A stretch of 64,000 nt of DNA, taken from the NCBI GenBank assembly GCA_050951095.1, contig JBMNIQ010000003.1, forward strand, positions 488,762-552,761, in the 5' to 3' direction. Numbering within the stretch: the stretch's first letter is position 1; each line of letters starts with the position of its first letter. A program made the translations under genes and the position numbers. The stretch is from UMGS1519 sp050951095 (GTDB lineage: Bacteria > Actinomycetota > Coriobacteriia > Coriobacteriales > Eggerthellaceae). The notes beneath the pieces are model-generated. The model did no database searches and had not been told where the DNA came from. It worked only from the letters and a program-made list of their open reading frames with translations. Of the stretch, positions 1-8,487 are shown piece by piece.

Positions 1-432
1 TCCACGGTCCTCACGCTTCTGTGCTATGCATTCACGGGCCCCATCGTGGGCGCGTTCCTTGAAAACCCGGACGCGTATTCGTATGCGGTCGAATTCTCGC
101 GCATCCTGCTGTCCACCAGCTTCCTGTTCGGCGTGTTCTATGTGCTGCTGAATGCGCTTCAAGCCATGGGCGCTTCCACGGCGTCGCTGATTGTGAACCT
201 GAGCAGGCAGGGGCTTATCTACCTGCCTGCGCTGTTCATCCTGCAGTCCGTTCTGGGCGTGACGGGCCTTGTGTGGGCGCAGCCCGTGGCAGACGTGCTC
301 TCATTGGCGCTGGAGGTCGTGCTGTATCGCCGCGCATTCCGGAAGCTTTGGGGCGGCAAAAAGAATGCGGCAGACCGGAAGATGGGCCGGGCGCATTCGA
401 CCGCGGCTGCCTCGCGGCGGCTATCCCGGTAG
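1..432 (+). CDS. MATE family efflux transporter, C-terminal part
   Basis: This is the 3' end of a gene that starts before the window; the frame is open from base 1. About 143 residues remain. They hold hydrophobic segments typical of the last membrane helices of MATE drug/Na+ antiporters, including the stretch LLNALQAMGASTASLIVNLS and a Leu/Val-rich helix before a basic tail (RRAFRKLWGGKK). The tail then becomes low-complexity and basic (residues ~120-143). MATE proteins export cationic drugs through the inner membrane. The family call rests on the pattern of the final helices and on resemblance to the complete MATE gene at 43.6 kb. Substrate unknown. Confidence 0.75.
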   Translation, partial: STVLTLLCYAFTGPIVGAFLENPDAYSYAVEFSRILLSTSFLFGVFYVLLNALQAMGASTASLIVNLSRQGLIYLPALFILQSVLGVTGLVWAQPVADVLSLALEVVLYRRAFRKLWGGKKNAADRKMGRAHSTAAASRRLSR

Positions 433-509
433 TGCATGCGCCGGGCGGCGCATCCCGCCTGCGCTTTCGCGGCATTCCGCTGCTGCCGCGCCGCCTTGCC
501 GCAAGCGGA

Positions 510-1235
510 TTACGGTCGCTTCAGGCTGCGGATGCGCTTGCGCTGCGCGGCATCCGTCTTCCGGGATTCGACGATCTTCTGCAGCGCGGCGTTGTACGTC
601 TTCTTGTCCAGCCGGCTTTTCGCAAAGTAGGGCTCGACCTGATCGGGGAAGCGGACATAGAGCATGGACAGCGCCCATGCTACGGCCATCAGGGCATATT
701 GCGGCTTGTTTGCCAGACGGTCCAGGATGCGCAGGTTCTGGGCAAGATGCTCCTCGTCGTTGTAGTAGTCCAGCATCATGACGCAGGCGAAGCGGATGTC
801 GTATTCGCGTTCGGACGCGAAGTATGGCTGCAGGAATTCCCAGACCTGCTGCTTGTTCGCCTCCGTGAATTTCAGTCCGGCGCAGAAGCTGTCGCATACG
901 GACCAGTTCCGGATGGACGGCACGAATGCGCGGATGCGCCGCAGGCGCTCTTCAAGCGGGCACGGCGCGTACCCGATGACCATGCCTTTCAGCATGTCCT
1001 CCTCAAACGTCCCTGTGGTCTCCTGCTCCAGGAACGCTTCGGGATGCGGGCCGGCCGCGATACGCTTTGCAAGGTGGCGCAGGGCGGGCAGGCGCACACC
1101 CAGCACGTGTTCGCCGGGCGGCAGCAGGCGTGCCGAGAATTCCCGGTAGCCCTCTTCGGCCAGATCGTCCAGCGCAGCGCGGATGTCCTTCGGCGTCAAG
1201 GGGTCCTGGACCGGCGGTGTTGCGTTATCGGGCAT
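510..1235 (-). CDS. DNA alkylation repair glycosylase, AlkD-like
   Basis: 241 residues, the usual size for AlkD-type HEAT-repeat DNA glycosylases, which remove N3- and N7-alkylated purines by base excision in the cytoplasm. The sequence carries the diagnostic Trp-x3-Asp pair (NWSVCD, W111 and D115), matching the DNA-contacting Trp and catalytic-site Asp of the family. The start MPDNATPP is preceded by a purine-rich site (GGAAAGGAG) a few bases upstream. It converges on the MATE gene to its left, with about 75 bp between them. The region upstream holds the divergent promoter of the DUF1848 gene. Family call is firm; exact lesion specificity is not visible. Confidence 0.85.
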   Translation of the reverse strand: MPDNATPPVQDPLTPKDIRAALDDLAEEGYREFSARLLPPGEHVLGVRLPALRHLAKRIAAGPHPEAFLEQETTGTFEEDMLKGMVIGYAPCPLEERLRRIRAFVPSIRNWSVCDSFCAGLKFTEANKQQVWEFLQPYFASEREYDIRFACVMMLDYYNDEEHLAQNLRILDRLANKPQYALMAVAWALSMLYVRFPDQVEPYFAKSRLDKKTYNAALQKIVESRKTDAAQRKRIRSLKRP

Positions 1236-1390
1236 GTCTGCTCCTTTCCCTTTCCCGTAACTATGGCATACTGCGCCGGCGTTTTCCGCAGAGAAGCCGA
1301 AAGTGCGATACGTCTTCGGCGGCGGTGCGGAAGAGGCGGCTATAATGCGGGCATATTCCTACGGAGGGCGTATGCGAAGGGGGGTGCCGG

Positions 1391-2377
1391 ATGATCATCA
1401 GCGCCAGCAGGCGGACGGACATCCCATCGTGTTATCCGGAGTGGTTCGTGCGTCGTCTGCAGCAGGGCTTCGTGTACGTTCGCAACCCGTTCGATGCGCA
1501 TCGCCTGAGCAAGGTGGCGCTCACGCCGGACGTGGTGGACTGCATCGCCTTCTGGACGAAGAACCCGCTGCCGCTCATGCCGCATCTGGACGTGCTGGAG
1601 CCGTATCCGTATTTCTTCCTGTTCACGCTCACGGGCTACGGGCGCGACGTGGAGCCCGGCGTGCCGGACAAGGCGCACGTCATGATCCCGGCGTTCCAGC
1701 AGCTTGCCGACCGCATCGGGCCCGATCGCGTGATCTGGCGCTACGACCCGATTTTCTTTACGGATACGTATACGATGGCGTATCACGTGCGGGCGTTCCG
1801 GGCCATTGCGGAAGCGCTGCGGGGCAGCACGCATACGTGCATCATCAGTTTCCTGGACCGGTACCGGAGCATCGAGAAAGCGCTCGACGAGATGGGCGCG
1901 CGCGTCGAAGGGGATCGGCCGCTGAGGGAGTTCGCTCGGCAGCTGGGGCAGATCGCGGCCGACAACGGCATCCGCGTGAAGGCGTGCGCGGAAGAGGAGG
2001 ACTTCTCGGATGTGGGGATCGCCGCAAGTTCCTGCATCGACGCAGGTTTGGTGGAGCGCCTCGTGGGCGAGCGTTTGGATGTACGCAAGGATCCCGCGCA
2101 GCGCCCTCTATGCCATTGCGCGGCCAGTATCGACATCGGTGCGTACGGCACGTGCACGAACGGGTGCCGGTACTGCTACGCGAATCGCGGCGCGCAGCAG
2201 CTGCGGAAGAATCTCAAGCGCTTCGATCCGGCATCGCCGGTGCTGTGCGATACCGTCCATCCCGATGACGAGATAGCCGTGCGGCCCATGAAAAGCCTGC
2301 GTACCGGGCAGACCGCATTGAATCTCGGCGACATCCACGGGGATGGTGCTTTGCCGTTCGGCGGGTCTGACGGATAA
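1391..2377 (+). CDS. DUF1848 domain protein with cysteine cluster
   Basis: 328 residues. The N-terminal MIISASRRTDIPS and the interior FWTKNP and RYDPI motifs are typical of DUF1848. Near residues 241-263 there is a cysteine cluster ending TCTNGCRYCYAN, resembling the iron-sulfur binding loop of radical-SAM proteins, as known for this family. The biochemical function is not established. A good -10 element, TATAAT, lies at 1341-1346 and the ATG follows the purine-rich stretch CGAAGGGGGGTGCCGG. The gene is followed 33 bp later by a ferredoxin-type aldo/keto reductase, so the two may be co-transcribed, which would fit an Fe-S/redox role. Confidence 0.85.
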   Translation: MIISASRRTDIPSCYPEWFVRRLQQGFVYVRNPFDAHRLSKVALTPDVVDCIAFWTKNPLPLMPHLDVLEPYPYFFLFTLTGYGRDVEPGVPDKAHVMIPAFQQLADRIGPDRVIWRYDPIFFTDTYTMAYHVRAFRAIAEALRGSTHTCIISFLDRYRSIEKALDEMGARVEGDRPLREFARQLGQIAADNGIRVKACAEEEDFSDVGIAASSCIDAGLVERLVGERLDVRKDPAQRPLCHCAASIDIGAYGTCTNGCRYCYANRGAQQLRKNLKRFDPASPVLCDTVHPDDEIAVRPMKSLRTGQTALNLGDIHGDGALPFGGSDG

Positions 2378-2410
2378 TTCAGGCCTGGAGACAAGAGGGA
2401 AGGAGACCTG

Positions 2411-3550
2411 GTGGAATATCGGGAATTGGGACGCACCGGGCTGCGCGCAAGCGTTGTGGGATTCGGCGCGGAGTGGATCGGCGAGATGAGCGACGCGCTG
2501 CTGGCGGACGTCGTTTCCTGCCTGGAAGAGGCGGGCGTGAACATCGTGGACTGCTGGATGGCCGATCCGGAGATCCGCCGCCGGCTGGGCCAAGCGCTGG
2601 CGCCGCATCGCGACCGCTGGATCATCCAAGGTCACATTGGTTCCACGTGGCAGAACGGGCAGTATGTCCGCACGCGTGAGATGGACCGGGTCATCCCCGC
2701 ATTCGAAGACGAGCTGCGTCTGCTGCGGACAGACCATTTCGAGCTGGGCATGATTCACTACGTGGACGCTGTTGATGAATTCCGACAGATCATGGACGGC
2801 CCGTTTTACGAATACGTTTGCAAGCTGAAGAATGCGGGCGCCATCCGGCATGTGGGCCTGTCCACGCACAACCCGCACGTGGCGCTTGCGGCGGCCGAGA
2901 CGGGCGTCATCGAGATGATGATGCTGTCCATAAACCCGGCGTTCGACACCATGCCGGCATCCGACGACATCAATGCGCTGTTCGGCGACTTGCATGAAGG
3001 CGGCGAGGGCATCGACCCGGTACGCGAGCGCCTGTATGCGGAATGCGAGGAGCGCGGCATCGGCATCACGGTCATGAAGCCGTTTGCGGGCGGGCGCCTG
3101 CTGGATGCGGAGAAGTCGCCGTTCGGCAAGGCGCTGACGCCGGTGCAATGCATCCACTATTGCCTCACACGGCCTGCAGTGGCCAGCGTGCTCGCGGGCG
3201 TGAAGAATGTTGCGCAGGCGCAGGCCGCACTTGCGTATGCGCATGCCACAGACGAGGAGAAGAACTACGGTCCGGTGTTGGCGCAGGCGCCCGTGCATTC
3301 CTATTTCGGCCAATGCATCTACTGCGGGCACTGCCAACCGTGCACCGTGGGCATCGATATCGCCACGGTGAACAAGTTCGCCGACTTGGCGAAGATGCAG
3401 GATGTGGTTCCCGAATCCGTCCGCCAGCACTACCTGGCGCTGGATGCGAACGCCTCGGACTGCATAGCGTGCGGCACGTGCGAGCCGAACTGCCCGTTCG
3501 GCGTGCCCATCGTGGAGCGCATGGAAGAGACGGCCGCGCTGTTCGCGTAA
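2411..3550 (+). CDS. aldo/keto reductase with C-terminal 4Fe-4S ferredoxin domain
   Basis: 379 residues. An N-terminal TIM-barrel aldo/keto reductase (YRELGRTGLRASVVGFG) is followed by two cysteine motifs, CIYCGHCQPCTVGI (from about residue 302) and CIACGTCEPNCPFGVPI (about 352-363), typical of 4Fe-4S binding. Such proteins are common in anaerobes and likely pass electrons between a carbonyl substrate and ferredoxin-type clusters. The start is GTG, chosen because AGGAGA stands 5 bases upstream and homology begins there. It lies 33 bp after the DUF1848 gene. It resembles the minus-strand gene at 4886-6025, which has the same architecture. Substrate unknown. Confidence 0.88.
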   Translation: MEYRELGRTGLRASVVGFGAEWIGEMSDALLADVVSCLEEAGVNIVDCWMADPEIRRRLGQALAPHRDRWIIQGHIGSTWQNGQYVRTREMDRVIPAFEDELRLLRTDHFELGMIHYVDAVDEFRQIMDGPFYEYVCKLKNAGAIRHVGLSTHNPHVALAAAETGVIEMMMLSINPAFDTMPASDDINALFGDLHEGGEGIDPVRERLYAECEERGIGITVMKPFAGGRLLDAEKSPFGKALTPVQCIHYCLTRPAVASVLAGVKNVAQAQAALAYAHATDEEKNYGPVLAQAPVHSYFGQCIYCGHCQPCTVGIDIATVNKFADLAKMQDVVPESVRQHYLALDANASDCIACGTCEPNCPFGVPIVERMEETAALFA

Positions 3551-3643
3551 ACAGGCAGGTGCGCAGCTTGCCGCCGTCGCTGCAGCCGGGGTGGAGATGC
3601 GTATTTGGGGGCGGTAATTCGGACGATTGCGAAAACAGGCGCC

Positions 3644-3690
3644 TTGACACGCTCATTAACGATTTGATAAAAGAATATTGAACACAATAT
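3644..3690 (+). promoter_or_regulatory. promoter and OhrR-type operator of gpx-ohrR
   Basis: Consensus -35 TTGACA (3644-3649) is followed 13 bases later by TTTGATAAAAGA (3663-3674), which contains the -10. Immediately downstream is a perfect palindrome, ATATTG-AACA-CAATAT (3675-3690). Its AT-rich form and position over the start of transcription suit repression by the OhrR-type regulator encoded two genes on. The same promoter block occurs before the CDF gene at 25.96 kb. Confidence 0.65.
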
Positions 3691-3713
3691 AAATCCTGTG
3701 AGCGGAGGATTTC

Positions 3714-4259
3714 ATGAGCACGTTTTACGACTATTCCGTGACGAAACGCGACGGCTCCGAATTGCCGATGAGCGATTTCCGGGGGAAGGTGGTGCTGGTG
3801 GTGAACACGGCTACCGGCTGCGGCTTCACGCCCCAGTACAAAGATCTGGAAAGCATGTACGAGGAGCTGCATGACCAGGGGCTCGAGATTCTGGACATCC
3901 CATGCAACCAGTTCGCCGGGCAGACGCCGGGCACGGACGACGAGGTGCACGAGTTCTGCACGCTGAAGTACGACACGCAGTTCGACCAGATGAAGAAGAG
4001 CGATGTCAACGGCGAAGACGCACCGGACCTGTACAAGTTCCTGAAGAGCCAGAAGACGTTCGAAGGCTTCGGCAAGGGTCCGAAGGCCCTGGCCATGAGC
4101 GCCCTGCTGAAGACCATCGACTCCGATTACAAGCACAACGCCGAGATCAAGTGGAACTTCACGAAGTTCCTGGTAGACCGCGAGGGAAACGTCGTCGCGC
4201 GTTTCGAGCCCACGGCCAGCATGGATTCCGTGCGCAGCGCTGTCAAGGACGTGCTGTGA
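3714..4259 (+). CDS. glutathione peroxidase family (thiol peroxidase)
   Basis: 181 residues, full length for the GPx family, which reduces hydroperoxides with thiols (usually thioredoxin in bacteria). The peroxidatic site is Cys36 in NTATGCGFTPQY, so this is a cysteine rather than selenocysteine enzyme. The catalytic Gln motif (PCNQFAGQ) and the late Trp-Asn motif (WNFTKFLVD) are present. AGCGGAGG gives a strong ribosome site. The stop codon overlaps the ATG of the OhrR-like gene by one base (TGATG), so the pair is translationally coupled. An operator-like palindrome precedes it, suggesting peroxide induction. Confidence 0.92.
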   Translation: MSTFYDYSVTKRDGSELPMSDFRGKVVLVVNTATGCGFTPQYKDLESMYEELHDQGLEILDIPCNQFAGQTPGTDDEVHEFCTLKYDTQFDQMKKSDVNGEDAPDLYKFLKSQKTFEGFGKGPKALAMSALLKTIDSDYKHNAEIKWNFTKFLVDREGNVVARFEPTASMDSVRSAVKDVL

Positions 4260-4705
4260 TGGCGCGGCAGAGCGCATACGATTCCGACGAGGCGCTGAAG
4301 CTGGAGAACCAGCTGTGCTTCCCGTTGTATGCAGCGTCGCGGAAAATCGTGAGCGCGTACACGCCGTATCTGAAGCCGTTGGGCATCACGTATACGCAGT
4401 ACATCACGTTCATGGTGCTGTGGGAAGAAGACGGGCTGTTCGTGGGAGACATCTGCGCACGGTTGCACTTGGATAACGGCACGTTGACGCCGCTGCTGAA
4501 GAAGATGGAGAAGCAGGGGTTCGTGGTCCGTAGGCGCGATGAGGCCGATGAACGTAAGGTGCGCGTGTTCCTGACGGATGAGGGCCGCGCCATGAAGGAC
4601 CGCGTGCGCGATATTCCGCGAAAGGTCGGCAGCTGCGTTGACCTTGATGCGGAAGAGGCGCAGACGCTGTACCGGCTCCTGTACAAACTGCTGGACGAAG
4701 CGTAG
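4259..4705 (+). CDS. ohrR: MarR/OhrR family organic peroxide-sensing repressor
   Basis: 148 residues, winged helix-turn-helix. The N-terminal LENQLCFPLYAASR is the signature of OhrR; Cys20 in it corresponds to the sensing cysteine that is oxidised by organic hydroperoxides and releases DNA. The DNA-binding part follows (LHLDNGTLTPLLKKMEKQGF, then a basic wing RRRDEADERKVRV). It overlaps the gpx stop by one base. The partner is a GPx peroxidase rather than the usual Ohr. Probably autoregulates the pair through the 3675-3690 palindrome. Confidence 0.85.
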   Translation: MARQSAYDSDEALKLENQLCFPLYAASRKIVSAYTPYLKPLGITYTQYITFMVLWEEDGLFVGDICARLHLDNGTLTPLLKKMEKQGFVVRRRDEADERKVRVFLTDEGRAMKDRVRDIPRKVGSCVDLDAEEAQTLYRLLYKLLDEA

Positions 4706-4782
4706 CCGGAAGAGCGTTCTGCGCGGTCTCTCTGCCGTGGCCGACATGCGGTGCGCCGATGGCGTCGAGCCCGAATATGAGG

Positions 4783-4812
4783 AAGGCACCGTTTTTGCAC
4801 GGTGCCTTCTGG
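4783..4812 (+). terminator. intrinsic terminator after ohrR
   Basis: Perfect 10-bp stem AAGGCACCGT / ACGGTGCCTT (4783-4792 and 4799-4808) with a 6-base loop, placed 78 bp after the ohrR stop and before the convergent aldo/keto reductase. It probably serves both strands. Confidence 0.7.
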
Positions 4813-4885
4813 CGTTTACGGGATGTTCTACGTTGCGTATCAGGATGCGGTATGCGGGCGCAGGCGCCTTGGCGGGCGCCGTGCG

Positions 4886-6025
4886 TTACTGTTCCACGGC
4901 TTCGGCGAATTCCGCCAGGAACTCGGAGATGGGCAGGTCCTGCGGGCAGACCTCGCGGCAGGAATCGCACGCGATGCACGCGCTGGGGCGCTTGTCTTCC
5001 GGCAGCGCAGCAACGGCCATGGGCGCGATGAATCCCTGGCCGGGATCCTTCGTCAGATGCTCGTTGTACAAGCCGATGAGGTAGGGAATGTCCAGGCCCA
5101 TGGGGCAGTGGCTCACGCAATAGTGGCATGCCGTGCAGGGCAGGCCCTTCTCATGAGCCATCAGGTCCGCCACCTGTGCAAGCACGTCGTTCTCGGCATC
5201 CGTCAGCGGCTTGCGCTCAGCGAACAGGTCGATGTTCTGCTGCAGCTGCTCCAGCGTGGAGCTGCCCAGCAGCACCACGGAGACGCCGTCGATGCCCTGC
5301 AGCCAGCGCAGCGCCCATTCCACGTTCGAGCGCGTCGGATTCGCCGCCTGCAGCTTCTCGCGGTATTCGTCCTTCAGGTTCACCAGGTAGCCGCCGCGCA
5401 GCGGTTCCATGACCACGATGGGGATGTTGCGCTCGTTCAGGTATTCCACCTTCGCCTTCGCATCCTGGAACGACCAGTCGAAGTAATTCAGCTCCACCTG
5501 GCAGAATTCCATGATGTCGCCGAACTTGTCCATGAAGCGCTTGAAGATATCGAAGTTCCCATGGACGGAGAAGCCCAGGTGCTTGATGCGGCCCTGCGCC
5601 TTCTGCTCTTGGAAGTACGCCACGGTGTGATATGTGTCCTCGGCCATATACTGCTCGATGTTCGTCTCGCAGATGTTGTGCAGCAGGTAGTAGTCGAAGT
5701 AATCGACTTGGCACTTCTCCAGCTGCTTCTCGAAGATCTGCTGATGCTTGCCGAAGTTCGAGACATCGTAGCTGGGGAATTTCGTTGCCAGGTAGAATCT
5801 ATCGCGCGGATGCGCCGCCAGCGCGCGGCCCACCACGAGCTCGGAGTTGCCGCCGTGATAGCCCCAGGCCGTATCGAAGTAGTTCACGCCGTGGTCGAAG
5901 GCGTAATCGATCATCTCCTTCGCGGCCGGCTCATCGATATCGGCATCGCCGCCGGTAACGGGGAGCCTCATGCAGCCCATGCCCATCATTGACACGTTGT
6001 TGCCCAGGAAGTCGCTGTATATCAT
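4886..6025 (-). CDS. aldo/keto reductase with 4Fe-4S ferredoxin domain
   Basis: 379 residues from the start MIYSDFLGNNVSMMGMGCMR. The frame extends 49 codons further upstream but that part lacks family similarity. The aldo/keto reductase barrel has the usual FDTAWGYHGG active-site region (catalytic Asp and Tyr). The C-terminus carries CTACHYCVSHCPMGLDI and CIACDSCREVCPQDLPI, two cysteine sets for 4Fe-4S binding. It is a paralogue in architecture of the gene at 2411, on the opposite strand. A 21-bp palindrome at 6165-6185 lies about 140 bp upstream. Substrate unknown; a ferredoxin-linked reductase role is inferred. Confidence 0.88.
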   Translation of the reverse strand: MIYSDFLGNNVSMMGMGCMRLPVTGGDADIDEPAAKEMIDYAFDHGVNYFDTAWGYHGGNSELVVGRALAAHPRDRFYLATKFPSYDVSNFGKHQQIFEKQLEKCQVDYFDYYLLHNICETNIEQYMAEDTYHTVAYFQEQKAQGRIKHLGFSVHGNFDIFKRFMDKFGDIMEFCQVELNYFDWSFQDAKAKVEYLNERNIPIVVMEPLRGGYLVNLKDEYREKLQAANPTRSNVEWALRWLQGIDGVSVVLLGSSTLEQLQQNIDLFAERKPLTDAENDVLAQVADLMAHEKGLPCTACHYCVSHCPMGLDIPYLIGLYNEHLTKDPGQGFIAPMAVAALPEDKRPSACIACDSCREVCPQDLPISEFLAEFAEAVEQ

Positions 6026-6083
6026 GGTGTCTCTCTTTCGGGTTGTCTCTCGGAAAAGCCTGCAGTCTGAAAAGGGAAATAAG

Positions 6084-6107
6084 GCAGGCGCTTGAATGAA
6101 CGCCTGC
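6084..6107 (-). terminator. hairpin, likely minus-strand terminator
   Basis: GCAGGCG (6084-6090) pairs with CGCCTGC (6101-6107). On the minus strand the hairpin is followed by a T-rich tract (CTTATTTCCCTTTT). It lies downstream of the truncated flavoprotein gene at 6200-6577. Confidence 0.5.
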
Positions 6108-6164
6108 AAAACAGTATAGCCGACCGCCTCCCTATGCGCCCTTGAAAATGACGCAGTGTCAGCA

Positions 6165-6185
6165 ATTCGCACGAATCGTGCGAAT
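6165..6185. promoter_or_regulatory. 21-bp perfect palindrome, possible operator
   Basis: ATTCGCACGA-A-TCGTGCGAAT is a perfect 10-1-10 inverted repeat between the aldo/keto reductase (left) and the truncated flavoprotein gene (right). It could be a repressor operator or part of a termination hairpin; nothing in the window identifies the binder. Confidence 0.5.
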
Positions 6186-6199
6186 GTGAAGCACGCGGG

Positions 6200-6577
6200 C
6201 TATCGTATGAAATTCGTCGAGATGCGCGAGGCGACCTTTTCCGGACGCGCGATGCCCGCTTCGTCGGCGGCGGAGAATGCCCGGTCCATGAACGATTTCA
6301 TTCCGCCGGCAATGCCGCCGTAATAGACCGGCGATCCGAACACGAAGCCGTCGGCGTGCTCTGCGGCGTCTTGGAATTCGCGGACAACGTCGTCGAAGAC
6401 GCAACGGCCCGTTTCCCGGCATCGGTAGCATCCGATGCATCCTGCGATGGGCTTGTTGCCGATCCAGAATTCCCGGGTCGGTATGCCCTCCTTCTCCAAT
6501 GCGGAAGCGACCAGGGAAAGCGCCGTATGCGTGCAACCGCGCCTGTGCGGGCTGCCGTTCACCAGAAGTACTCCCAT
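6200..6577 (-). pseudogene. truncated flavodoxin-fold NAD(P)H-dependent FMN reductase
   Basis: 125 residues remain. The N-terminal GVLLVNGSPHRRGCTHTAL is the FMN phosphate loop of NADPH-dependent FMN reductases, and GSPVYYGGIAGGMKSFMDR is the second flavin loop. A Cys cluster (CIGCYRCRETGRC) between them is typical of the Fe-S flavoprotein-like subgroup. Family members usually have about 180-210 residues. Here similarity stops after AFSAADEAG and the frame ends about 15 residues later, so the C-terminal third is missing. Probably non-functional. It stands just downstream of a second broken flavin gene (6605-6790) and divergent from a LysR gene. Confidence 0.7.
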
Positions 6578-6604
6578 TGTCTGTCTCCTTGTCTCCGTTT
6601 CGGC

Positions 6605-6790
6605 TTATGCCATCGTCTTCGCCCACGCCGCAACCATATCGTGCGATTCTGCTGCCTCGGCGCCGTGGACGGAAAGTCCGCTCTCCACCGTGGCTTCGGG
6701 GTAGGCGCGCTCCAGGTCGCGGACGCTGCCGTTCCAATAGTTCTCGCCGGTGCGGGAATAATATGCAATCAGGTTCGTCGTGGTCTTCCT
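6605..6790 (-). pseudogene. flavodoxin remnant with internal deletion
   Basis: Minus-strand translation gives an N-terminal flavodoxin end, NLIAYYSRTGENYWNGS, joined directly to a flavodoxin C-terminus, VRDLERAYPEATVESGLSV, then HGAEAAESHDMVAAWAKTMA and stop. Flavodoxins of this type have about 150 residues; here about 60 remain, so roughly 85-90 internal codons are gone. The joint falls at Asn-Gly-Ser, where intact proteins have a Gly-Ser at both sides of the missing part, suggesting deletion between short repeats. No ATG or GTG is in frame near the expected start; ACG stands where ATG would be expected after the purine-rich AGGAAGAGG. Confidence 0.65.
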
Positions 6791-6896
6791 CTTCCTGGTA
6801 GGGGGGAGTGTTGTTACGGCTTCACTATATCGACTACAATTGCAAAATCTTATTTGTTCGGTTGATTACCGATAGAGAAATTGAATCGGGAGAAGT

Positions 6897-7787
6897 ATGA
6901 ATACGAAGCAGATGGACTGTGCGCTGGAATTGGCGCGCACGTTGAATTTCAACCGCGCCGCCGAGAACCTGTTCATGTCTCAGCCGTCGCTGAGCTACCA
7001 GATCAAGACGCTGGAAGAGGAGATCGGCTTCCGCCTTTTCGACCGCTCGGGCAAGGGGGCGGCCCTGACGCCGGCGGGCATCCAGTTCTGCTCCAGCCTG
7101 CGGTCCATCCGTGCGGACCTGCGCCGTGCCGTGGAGCTGGGGCAGAATTTCTCGGCGCAATACCGCACGTCCATCAACGTGGGCCTGACGTGGCGCAGCT
7201 CTCTTCTGGCGTTGCCGCAGGCCATGGTCAGGTTGCGGGAGACGCACCCCGACGTCAACGTCACGCCGGTATTCAACCAGGGCGAGAGCATCGACGCGTT
7301 CCTGCGCGGCGAGCAGGACATCGTGTTCCTTCGCGACGACGGACGCCGCATTCCCGATGTGACCATGCATGCACTGTACCAGGCACGCATCTACCTGGTT
7401 ACGCGCAAGAACGATCCGCTGGCGAAGAAGCAGGTCATCCGCGAAGAGGACCTGAAGGGGCGCACGCTCATGGTGGGCGGCAGCAGCCCGATGCCGCTGC
7501 GTGCCGTGCAGCATCGCGTGGTGAGTGATTTGGGCCTCGACCACTTCAACAGCAACGATCACGGCACGACGCTCATCAGCGTGCAGGCGGGGAAGGGCGT
7601 GTGCCTTTCGCCGGGGCTGTTCAACGACGGCAGCGGGGAATTCGCCTGGACGCCGTTCGATTGCCCGGAGACCGTCAGCTGCGTGTTGCTGACGCATGCT
7701 GGAGAGCATCGCGAAGAGGTGCTGGAGCTGGTGCGACTGCTGCAGGAGGCCTACGAGCCGGGCACGCGCTACGCGAAGCTGGTCTAG
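6897..7787 (+). CDS. LysR family transcriptional regulator
   Basis: 296 residues, standard LysR length. The N-terminal helix-turn-helix (residues ~1-60, LNFNRAAENLFMSQPSLSYQ) is followed by a linker helix and the periplasmic-binding-protein-like effector domain. It is divergent from the broken flavodoxin and FMN reductase genes, the usual arrangement for LysR regulators and their targets, so it may be left without a functional target. ATG is preceded by GGGAGAAGT. The effector is unknown. Confidence 0.92.
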   Translation: MNTKQMDCALELARTLNFNRAAENLFMSQPSLSYQIKTLEEEIGFRLFDRSGKGAALTPAGIQFCSSLRSIRADLRRAVELGQNFSAQYRTSINVGLTWRSSLLALPQAMVRLRETHPDVNVTPVFNQGESIDAFLRGEQDIVFLRDDGRRIPDVTMHALYQARIYLVTRKNDPLAKKQVIREEDLKGRTLMVGGSSPMPLRAVQHRVVSDLGLDHFNSNDHGTTLISVQAGKGVCLSPGLFNDGSGEFAWTPFDCPETVSCVLLTHAGEHREEVLELVRLLQEAYEPGTRYAKLV

Positions 7788-7824
7788 CGTACGCGCGGCT
7801 ACGGCTGCCGTCGCAGCGGGTGCG

Positions 7825-8370
7825 CTATGCTTCCGTCACCCAGTAATGCTTCAGCGACTCCGGCATCATTTGGAAGAGCGCATCGGCTGCCCAATCTGCG
7901 GAAAGCGGATAGCGTCCCAGCACCCAGTTCTTGTACATATAGCTGATGCCGTAGCAGAACACGTCGAGCTGCAGGTCCTCCTGCTCCGTTAGCCCCTCAC
8001 CGCCGCGGTTCGCCTTCGTGATGTCTTCGACGATCTGCTTCGAATACTGATAGATGTAATACTCGAAGGAGTTCACGCCGCTTGTGCGGAAGGCGCCTTT
8101 GATCTCGGCAAGTTCCGTCCGGCCGGCGTTGTACAGGTGAAAGTACAGGTCGCGATAGGACGTGCATTCGTCCAGCCGGATCATGCGGTCAAGCAAGTCC
8201 GCATAGTTGCTGTTCATCACGTCGTATTTGTCTTTGAAGTAGCGGTAGAACGTGGCACGGCTGACTCCAGCGGCATGCGTTATGTCGTCCACCGAAATGT
8301 CCTCGAACGGTGTGGTGGCAATGAGCGCGTCGAATGCCTGGATGATGGCTGTTCTCGTTTGCGGTACCAT
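7825..8370 (-). CDS. TetR family transcriptional regulator
   Basis: 181 residues from MVPQTRTAIIQAF; a longer frame exists upstream but GGAGG six bases before this ATG and the family alignment support this start. The N-terminal TetR helix-turn-helix includes DDITHAAGVSRATFYRYFKD. The C-terminal ligand domain belongs to the TetR_C-8-like group. It is followed upstream on the same strand by an SMR exporter gene, which it may control. Effector unknown. Confidence 0.88.
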   Translation of the reverse strand: MVPQTRTAIIQAFDALIATTPFEDISVDDITHAAGVSRATFYRYFKDKYDVMNSNYADLLDRMIRLDECTSYRDLYFHLYNAGRTELAEIKGAFRTSGVNSFEYYIYQYSKQIVEDITKANRGGEGLTEQEDLQLDVFCYGISYMYKNWVLGRYPLSADWAADALFQMMPESLKHYWVTEA

Positions 8371-8487
8371 GGGCGCCCTCCGCTCTTTCTGCATGAATGC
8401 GTTTCCCTGCGCCATCATACCGAGATTACGTTGCGCCCTGCTTGGGAAGATGCGGTGAAACGAACGCATTTGCCGGAATCGGGGGGT

